The notes below the pieces were generated by a model, which saw nothing but the letters and a program-made list of their open reading frames with translations, had not been told where the DNA came from and ran no database searches. A program made the translations under genes and the position numbers. A stretch of 15,843 bases of DNA from an uncultured Tissierellia bacterium (GTDB taxonomy: Bacteria; Bacillota; Clostridia; Tissierellales; Peptoniphilaceae). The stretch spans positions 1 to 15,843 of the forward strand of contig CAMYOR010000008.1 of NCBI GenBank assembly GCA_947278105.1, read 5' to 3'. Every line of letters begins with the position of its first letter. Positions within the stretch are counted from its first letter, which is position 1. Shown one piece after another: positions 1 through 7,000 of this stretch.

Positions 1-29
1 CAAAACGCCATTTAGGCAGGGTCACCGAC

Positions 30-65
30 TCCTGACTAAAGCTCGAAAAGGCCGATTAGTCAGGA
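30..65. repeat. 10-bp inverted repeat
   Basis: TCCTGACTAA (30-39) is the exact reverse complement of TTAGTCAGGA (56-65), with 16 bases between them. No T-run follows directly; the nearest is TTTT at 74-77. It could be an operator or a weak terminator of a gene to the left of the window. Function is not assignable. Confidence 0.5.
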
Positions 66-96
66 TCAGAAGGTTTTCCCCAGAATTTATAAGGAA

Positions 97-134
97 GCCC
101 GCCTCCGGGCCCGCCCTCGGGCCCGGAGGCGGGC
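97..134. repeat. Perfect 16-bp GC-rich hairpin
   Basis: The arms 97-112 and 119-134 are exact reverse complements (16 of 16 bases, almost all G/C) around the 6-base loop GCCCTC. A transcript in either direction would fold into a very stable hairpin. No U-tract follows on the + strand (GGCTAAAACC), so it is not a typical intrinsic terminator there. It may be a REP-like palindrome or a transcript-end stabiliser. Confidence 0.7.
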
Positions 135-199
135 GGCTAAAACCGCTTTGCCTTCGTCCCCGCGCGCGTGTCCTCCGGCAAAGCATAGTTTCAGAAGGA

Positions 200-220
200 G
201 CCGCCCGTGGGCGGCGTTTT
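200..220 (+). terminator. Terminator-like hairpin with short T-run
   Basis: GCCGCCC (200-206) pairs exactly with GGGCGGC (209-215). The two-base gap means the innermost pair probably opens to give a four-base loop. GTTTTCCCC follows. A strong GC stem plus four T looks like a short intrinsic terminator, but no gene ending just before it is visible in the window. Confidence 0.35.
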
Positions 221-327
221 CCCCGGCTCGACCCCTTCCCGAGGCCTAACATCTCGTCAAAAATTTAACAATCACTCCCGCCCAACACTCCCTGAGGCCT
301 CGCCGGGCTCTCCGCATTATCAACTCC

Positions 328-357
328 GTCCCGGCCAGCGGCCGGGACACCTTATTT
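328..357 (+). terminator. Terminator-like hairpin GTCCCGGCC/GGCCGGGAC
   Basis: A perfect 9-bp stem (328-336 with 340-348) closes on the three-base loop AGC. It is followed by ACACCTTATTTT, an imperfect T-rich tail. This is compatible with a rho-independent terminator reading rightwards. The tail is weak and no upstream gene is visible, so the call is tentative. Confidence 0.35.
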
Positions 358-360
358 TCC

Positions 361-394
361 CCCGCCTCTGGCGGGCCCCTAAATACCCGGGTAT
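361..394. repeat. Small hairpin and 12-bp palindrome
   Basis: CCCGCC (361-366) pairs with GGCGGG (370-375) across the loop TCT. Eight bases on, ATACCCGGGTAT (383-394) is a perfect 12-bp palindrome. A run of ten T (405-414) follows ten bases after that. The set resembles a terminator zone or a protein binding site; nothing decides between them. Confidence 0.4.
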
Positions 395-500
395 ATTTGT
401 CGGATTTTTTTTTTAAAAATGCTTTAAAAATTAAAAAGCATATGGTATCTTTAATTAAAGTATCTTCATGTGTCCTTTTATATTTTTATAAATTTATGAA
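395..500. other. AT-rich island with T10 tract and short palindromes
   Basis: This block is strongly AT-rich, unlike the flanking GC-rich DNA. It holds a ten-T tract (405-414), an inverted repeat ATGCTTT/AAAGCAT (419-425 and 435-441), the palindrome CTTTAATTAAAG (449-460) and a direct repeat of GTATCTT (445-451 and 460-466). It may contain a promoter or a nucleoid-protein binding site, but I find no convincing paired -35/-10 element here. Confidence 0.4.
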
Positions 501-669
501 GTTTGAGGCGGGGGGCCGATCGTATAAGTCCGGCCTTTCGTTCATATAAATAAGCCGATGCCTTTGGGCAGAGGGATGATTGGGGCGGATGGGCCGGATC
601 GGCCGCCCGCCCGGCATACAATTAGCACAAAAACAGCCAGCTATTGGGTGGCAGACCAAGGTCATTGCG

Positions 670-804
670 CCGGGCGCTCGCCCGGAATTGCGCCCGGCAT
701 CCGCCCGGCACTCGCCGGGCACTCGCCGGGAATTGCGCCCGGCACCCGCCGGGCACTCGCCGGGAATTGCGCCCGGCGCTCGCCCGGCACTCGCCCGGAA
801 TAGC
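670..804. repeat. 12-unit tandem array of 11/12-bp GC-rich units
   Basis: Twelve back-to-back units can be read with no spacer. Type A units (11 bp) follow CC[CG]GGC-N-N-CCG/TCG, for example CCCGGCACTCG. Type B units (12 bp) read CC[CG]GGAATTGCG at 681, 726 and 760, with a degraded copy CCCGGAATAGC at 794. Two 34-bp blocks (726-759 and 760-793) have the same B-A-A order. Neighbouring CCCGG and CCGGG units can fold, for instance GCCCGGC/GCCGGGC at 703-720 and 737-754. The array ends 50 bp before the promoter candidate. No flanking transposase or att-like site is visible. Confidence 0.8.
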
Positions 805-813
805 ACCTAGCGC

Positions 814-834
814 CCGGCGCCTGGCGGGCGCCGG
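814..834. repeat. 8-bp GC hairpin after the tandem array
   Basis: CCGGCGCC (814-821) pairs exactly with GGCGCCGG (827-834) around the loop TGGCG. It lies between the tandem array and the promoter candidate at 854-882, so it would be upstream DNA rather than part of the adhesin transcript if that promoter is the right one. Confidence 0.55.
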
Positions 835-853
835 CGCAGCGATCGCCCGGCAA

Positions 854-882
854 TTGTCCTAAGACTGAGTCAAGCCTACAAT
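854..882 (+). promoter_or_regulatory. Sigma-70/SigA-type promoter candidate
   Basis: TTGTCC (854-859) matches TTGACA at four of six positions. TACAAT (877-882) matches TATAAT at five of six. The spacer is exactly 17 bp. Transcription would start near 889, giving a 5' leader of about 60 nt before the ATG at 950. This is the best-paired element I found in the leader; expression has not been tested. Confidence 0.6.
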
Positions 883-932
883 CCGCTGACATGAACACTT
901 TCTAGAAGAACGTTTTCCCTAAATTCTGAGGT

Positions 933-940
933 GGGGGAGG
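933..940 (+). promoter_or_regulatory. Ribosome binding site for the giant adhesin gene
   Basis: GGGGGAGG ends nine bases before ATG 950 and contains the GGAGG core. It decides the start, because the codons directly after this ATG form a classical signal peptide. The earlier ATG at 891 is closed by TAG after four codons and has no Shine-Dalgarno sequence. Confidence 0.85.
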
Positions 941-949
941 AAAACCATA

Positions 950-1027
950 ATGAAACACTTTAAGAGGATTCTTTCAACAGTATTAGCCCTGATCTTGCTC
1001 TTGGGCACCTATACACCCGCATATGCC
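950..1027 (+). other. Sec signal peptide, residues 1-26
   Basis: The start MKHFKRILS is basic and is followed by a Leu/Ile/Val/Ala-rich core (about residues 7-19). The sequence TPAYA-QG gives a signal peptidase I site after Ala26 with small residues at -1 and -3. No YSIRK-type motif is present and no lipobox cysteine follows, so cleavage by signal peptidase I is expected. Confidence 0.9.
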
Positions 1028-4000
1028 CAGGGGGCCTCGGGTTTGGACGCCCTGAAGGGGCTTTCCTTTGATACGGCAGCCTTGTCAGAGACGCCGAGGC
1101 TAGATTTGTCAAGCCTGGATAAGCTGCTCAAGAAGGGTGGGTCTTTGCCCGATTTAAAGAGTTCGGGTCAAGAAAAAGAGCTTGTCTCCAAGGCCAGCAA
1201 GCTGATGGAAGACGGGCTGAAAAAGTTTAAAGATTTTAAGGATTCCCAGAGCTCCGAGGATCCGGGAAGCGCACGCCCGACCCCTCCTCCAGGAGAAAAT
1301 CAGGAAAAAGATGCCAATAAAGACCTCCAGGCGCTTGGCCTGGACCTTTCCTTTTTAAAGGACCTGGATTTAAAGAAGCTGGAAGACTGGAAAATCCCGG
1401 ATTTGAAGTCCCTGGATCCTCTCGCCGGCAAAGATTCGCCAAAGAAGGACGGATCCAGCGAGAAAACCGACAATAAAGACCAGGCGAATAAGGACGCCCA
1501 AAAAGCGGATCCCGCCGGCGCAAAGAAAGGCGCCTTGAGTAAGGAAGCCAAGGAAGCCCTGGACCAGGGAGCCAAGGAATTTGCCGAGCCGGTCCTGAAA
1601 GATGGTCAAGCAGGAAAAGTTTACACATTAGGCTTAGACGGCAAGACCCTTGAGACTCAGATGGAATATGAGCTAAGCCGAGACGACGATGGAAAACCCA
1701 CCTCCATCACCTGGGTCTATAAGCTCTATACCAAAGAACAAAAACCAGATATCTATAATACCTTCATCACCTATCCGGACGATGGTCTGGATAAACCCCT
1801 CCTTTTGACCGAAGAATCCACCAAAGAAGAAAAAGCCAATCAGAAGGCCCTGGCCGATGCCCGGGAGGCCTTTAGAAATTTTGACCTCAATCAGCAATAC
1901 CTCACCGACTACGAAGAATCTCTCCTCTTAACCTATGATCTCGAACACCTGGTTCCCACGGACCAGGGTTACTATTATTCCAAAGTCGTCACTCCCATTC
2001 ACACGCAAAAAGACGAAAATGACAATGGCGGCTGGACATTGGATGTGCAGACCCGCCTGGGCGCAGCTTCCGCAATCCAGCGTTTCCGCATTAATAAAGA
2101 AGGAAATCTGGTATGGCCCAAGGATGGAGCTGATCCCAAGGACTTCGCCCCGCAGATGACCTCGAAGGTCACGGATCTGAGCCGGCGGGCCACTGTTACC
2201 TATGCCAATACAGGAAATAAGGAAACGACCTACACCCCCCAGCTGGATCTTTTGAGCCCCGACAAGCTCAGTCAGGCCCGGATCGAAGTCTATGACCTGG
2301 TCCAGGTGGACCAGGCCCTGACCCGGAAAATAGGAGAACTGGGGAAGATGGACCTTGCCAAGCTGGGCTTTAATGAAAAAGACCTGGACGGGGTGGACTT
2401 ATCCCGCCTGGATCCTTCAGCCTGGGGCGGGGCCCTCAAGGACTGGTCCGTCAAGGACCTGACCCGGGTCGGAATTATTAAAGACGCCAAAGACCTGGAA
2501 GCCTATGAAAAGGACCAGGATCCGAAAAAAGACCTTTTGGATGCCCAAAAAGCGGTGGAGGACCTCCTAGGCCCCGCAAAAATCAAGGGCGCTGAGCTTT
2601 TCAACAAGACTGCAAGCCTGCTTTTCAATGACAATATCAATGGCTATGCCTTCCGTCCAATCGCCCAGGGCCGGGTCGGGGAAATCGACCCCAAAAAGCC
2701 CCTGAAACTTGCGCCGGGCCAGGTCGCCATTGTATCTCTGGTAGAACTTAATAAGGAAGGTCTGGAAGAAAAGAAAAAGGACCTGGAAGAAAAGGCCGCT
2801 GAGGCCAAGGCCAAGGCCGAAGCCGAGGCCAAGGCCAAGAAAGAGGCGGCGGAAAAAGCGGCCGCCAAAGCCAAAGCCAAGGCCGAAGCCGACGCCAAGG
2901 CCAAGAAGGAAGCCGCAGAGAAGGCGGCCGCCGAAGCCAAGGCCAAGGCAGAAGCCGAAGCCAAGGCCGTAAAGGAAAAAGCGGAAAAAGCCGCCGCCGA
3001 TGCCAAGGCCGCCGCCGCCAAAAAAGCGGCCGAAGCCAAAGCCGCCGCCGAAGCCCTGGCCGGGAAGAGCCCCGAAGAAGCCAAGGAGATCCTCCGCCAG
3101 CAGGCCAAGGACCAGGCAGACAAGCTGAAGGAACAGACCGACAAGCTGAAGGATCAGGCTGACAAGCTTAAAGATCAGGCGAAAAAGGCCGGCCAGGACC
3201 TCCAGGCCCTGGATCCGGCAGCGATGGAAAAGGCCAAGGAACTCCTGGGCTCCAGGGTGGGGACCCGTAAAGTCACCGCTGAAGAGATCATCAATAAGGT
3301 GAAGTCCGCGGCTGAGGCAAGGCCCCTGCCAAATGCCGAGAAAGTTAAGGAAATTTTGCAAAATTCCCCGGCCCAGGCCGGAACCCCCCAGGGGATCGAC
3401 CAGGGGACAGGTCAAAAAGATAAGCTTGACCAGCTGATGAAAGAGGATCTTCAGGGCCTGGCCCGCCAGTACACGCCCATGCGGGGACCCGGGACCAAGA
3501 CCCTTTATATCACCCTGACCGACAAAGACACGGGCCAGCCCATTGAGGGCGGGGTCTTTACCTTCTTCCAGCCCGGAGGGTCCAGCGAAAAGCTGACCAC
3601 CAACAGCCAGGGTCAAGCAACAAAGACTGACCTTTCCGCCGGAACCTATTTCGTCCAGCAGATCTTTGCCCCGGATGGATATAAGCCGGTGACTTCCATT
3701 AAGCAGGTTACCATCCAGGAAACGGAAAGCGAGTTTCATCTGGATTATCAGAACGTCAAGATTTCTTCGGGACCCTCCGGCCCGACGACCGGAACCTGCA
3801 CCCTTACCGTTAATGTGGTTGAAGATAATAATGAGGGGGTTAAGATCGCCGGCGCCATTATTGAAATTACCCGTCAGGATGGGACGATAGCGCCCATTAA
3901 TTTAACGACCGATGCGCAGGGCCAGGTTCAGGCACAGCTTGAGCCGGGCGAATACTCGGTTCGCCAGATCTCTTCCGACCAAGATCACCTGCCCTATCTC

Positions 4001-7000
4001 ATGCCCCAAGCCTTAAAAATTGAGACGCAGCCCACCCACACCCTGACCTTTACGAATGTCAAGCGGACAGATGCCGTTCATATCTATAATTCCAACGGCG
4101 GCGGACTGGTTCCTTTGAAGCTTCTGGTTTACGACAAGTCCGATCACAGCAAAAGAATTCCCAACGCCATCTTCCGGGTGACCGGAGAAGGGCAGGATAT
4201 TACCGTCACCACCGGAGACGATGGGATCGCCGTGATTAACGGCCTCAAGGATGGGACCTACACCATCAGCCAAATCGCCGCTCCGGAGGACTATGTTCCC
4301 TATCCCGACCCCATGACCATCACCAAGAGCTTCTTCTACGAGCCTTATATGGTTGAGATTGAAAACGCCTATGCCCCTGAGGGGCCGAACGGGGCGGCCA
4401 TCCATGTCGTCGACATGACCCAAGAAAATGGAGTCGCCCGGAACCAGCCCGTCAAAAATGCCACCGTCCAGATTATTGATAAAAGCAGCGGAAAGGTCGT
4501 CTCCACCCAGACGACCGGAGAGGATGGGGTCATTTACTTTAAGGGCCTGGATCCGAACGTGGGAACCTATGAATTTAAACTCATTCATGCCCCCAGAAAA
4601 TATGGAGATCCAAAAACCTACCAGGTTCCGGACCTTAATGGCAGTGATTTGGGCCCGGCGAAGACCCCCTGGCGGACCTTTGAACTTTTTGAGGCGACCC
4701 CTGTCCCCGTAGAAATCACAGTCTTTGAAAAAGGTGATGACACGGTAAAGCTTGAAGGGGCGACCTTTGACCTCATTTCAGCATCTGACGGGTCAGTCCA
4801 GCACCTGGGGCCCACTCCTCCCGATGGAAAGATCACGGTCAATGTGCCGAAGGGAGACTACAAGCTGGTCCAGACAGGGACCAAGGAAGGCTACCTCCCC
4901 ATGCCCGGCGAATACGGCTTTAGGGCCGCGGAAATTCACGATGCAAATTCGGGCGCCCTTCTGCCCAACCAGGTGCCCGTTCCCAATGCCCTGGAACATC
5001 CCGAGACAAAGATGGTCACCGTCACCGTCAATAAGTTCTGGCAGACCCAGCCCACTGAACCCGTCACGGCAAGGGTCAAGGTGGTTAACCTCAACACCAA
5101 CCAGACCGCTGTCGATGACCAGGGCCATGATGCCGTGGCGGAGATTTCCTCGGCCCAGCAGCTCAGCCAGGTCACCTTCACCCTGCCCAAGTATGATGCC
5201 CAGAACAAAAAGATTCCTTACCATGTCGCCGAGGAACCCTTGGAAGGCTTCTATTCCTCCTGCTTCCAGGACGGCATGACTTTTTCCCTGACCAACTACC
5301 CTGAGGCTTCGGGGGAAACGAATGACGGCACGGTCATCGGCCGCAAGAACTGGCAAAATGACACCGAAGCGGACCGGCCGGATTCCGTTACCGTCCAGCT
5401 TCTTAAAAATGGAGAGCCTCTAACTCCTGATCAGACGCAGACCGTCGGAAAGAATGATGCCTGGACCTATGAATTTACCGGCCTTCCTGCGGTCGATTCC
5501 CAAACCCACCGGGTCAACGTCTATTCCGTCCGCGAGGTCAATCCTCCGAAAGGATATAATGCGGTCGCATCCCCCGTGGGCTATGACCTGATCAACATTA
5601 AGGAAGGCGCCCCCACCGGCTCCTTTACCTTAAAGAAGCTGGATCCGGAGAACCAGCCCCTTCCCGGGGCCTCCTTCCAGATCCGCCGGATTAAGGCGCA
5701 CTGGGATCCCGACGTCCTGCCTAATGGGGCCTGGGTGGCCGAGAATCCAAGGGTGGTGGAGTTCACCAAGACCCTGGAAGTGAAAAATGCGGACGGGACC
5801 CTTCTTTTCGATGACCTCCAAGACGGCCTCTATGAGCTGGAGGAAGTCAAGGCCCCGGTGAAAGAAGAAAAAGACGGCAGCGGAAACACAATAGGCCTTA
5901 TCCCCTACAACCGGGATCCCCAGATCCACCAGGTCCAGGTCTACCATGGCTTTTTGACCATCGACGGGACGAGCTACCACTCCACAGCCGATAAGGGCTC
6001 CTTCCCCTCTCCCTATACCGAAGAGATCAACCAGGAAAAGGCCAGAAACCCCCAGCCCTTTAAGATGGAAATTCCCGAGGGCTATATCTCCAAGCGGATT
6101 TCCGCCCTGGAAAACGATAAGACCAACAAATATCAGATGGAGCTGACCGTCGAAGGCAAGAGCGAATATAACGAAGGAAAGGCCGTAGACGTCGTCCTCG
6201 TCGTTGACCACTCCGGCTCCATTCGCCGAAACAATCACCAGCAAGATGTCCGCAGCCAGGTCAATACCCTGGTCCAGAAACTCGTAGGCCAGCCCAATAT
6301 CCGCCTGGGCTATGTGGAATACTCCGGTTTCTCTTTTAACTACGGAGCAAATAATCCGAAGCGGCCAGGACGCTATGGCGGCGCCGATGAGACGAATCCC
6401 AAGCTCGTTTTGCCCCAGGAGCTTACTCCCCCCTTTAGAAAGTATCCGATCAAGGCCGGGACTTCTTCGATCCTCTCCAGCATCCCCCTGTCCCGGCCGG
6501 CCGATATTACGACCCATACGAACTATTGGAACGGGTCGGGCTTTAACACGGATCATTTCTCCAACGGCACCTTCACCCAGGAAGGGCTTTTGGAGGCGAA
6601 AAAAATCTTAGATGCCGGACGGGCCGACGCAGAAAAGAAGATTATCCTGATTACCGACGGGGGCCCGACCCTCTCCTTTATGGCGAAGTCAAAGGCGCAA
6701 AAAATACCCGGCATGAAATTTCCCAACCCCGGAATGGGCTACCACTGTTCAAGCACCGACCTATATAATACCTATGCCACGGATTTTTACGATGGCACCG
6801 GGGGCAGCGAGATGATCGTGGTCGGCGATGGCATATACTACCGGTTTATGGACGGATATAATAGTAATGGGAAAACCCTTACCTATAACGAATACTATGT
6901 TCCCCAAACCGGCTCCGGAAGGGAAAAGATCGTGGATAACGCCTATGCGACGATGTCCTATGTCTATAAGCTCAATCAGGAAGGCTGCGAGGTCTTCACC

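Larger units (their letters stand above)
1..949. other. Non-coding leader upstream of the giant adhesin gene
   Basis: I see no credible coding sequence here. The short open frames on both strands are low-complexity products of the GC-rich repeats, have no ribosome binding site and match nothing I know. An upstream gene could end at the very left edge (CAA AAC GCC ATT TAG, stop at 13-15), but four codons are too few to call. The stretch is a patchwork of GC-rich hairpin sequences and an AT-rich island (about 395-500). The last 100 bases hold the promoter and ribosome binding site candidates of the gene that starts at 950. Confidence 0.75.

Noticed and set aside
207..416. Plus-strand open frame of 69 codons
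   Set aside because: It runs across hairpins and ends just before the ten-T tract's flank. Composition is not protein-like and there is no ribosome binding site.
670..804. Tandem array considered as a CRISPR array
   Set aside because: Units are 11-12 bp and contiguous, with no unique spacers and no cas genes nearby.
486..898. Several short open frames on both strands over the GC-rich array
   Set aside because: They encode Pro/Gly/Ala/Arg repeats that simply reflect the tandem DNA units, and none has a Shine-Dalgarno sequence.
891..905. ATG with four codons (MNTF) then TAG, inside the predicted mRNA leader
   Set aside because: No Shine-Dalgarno sequence precedes it. It is too short to support as a leader peptide.
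2567..3739. Minus-strand open frame of 390 codons, Gly/Leu/Phe-rich
   Set aside because: It is the antisense of Ala/Lys/Glu codons (GCC, AAG) in the coiled coil and SpaA region of the giant gene. The product is low-complexity and there is no ribosome binding site.
6740..6748. Y-H-C in the vWFA insert considered as a thioester-domain cysteine
   Set aside because: No matching TQ-containing partner motif or thioester-domain strand pattern is seen around it; the setting is a vWFA insert.
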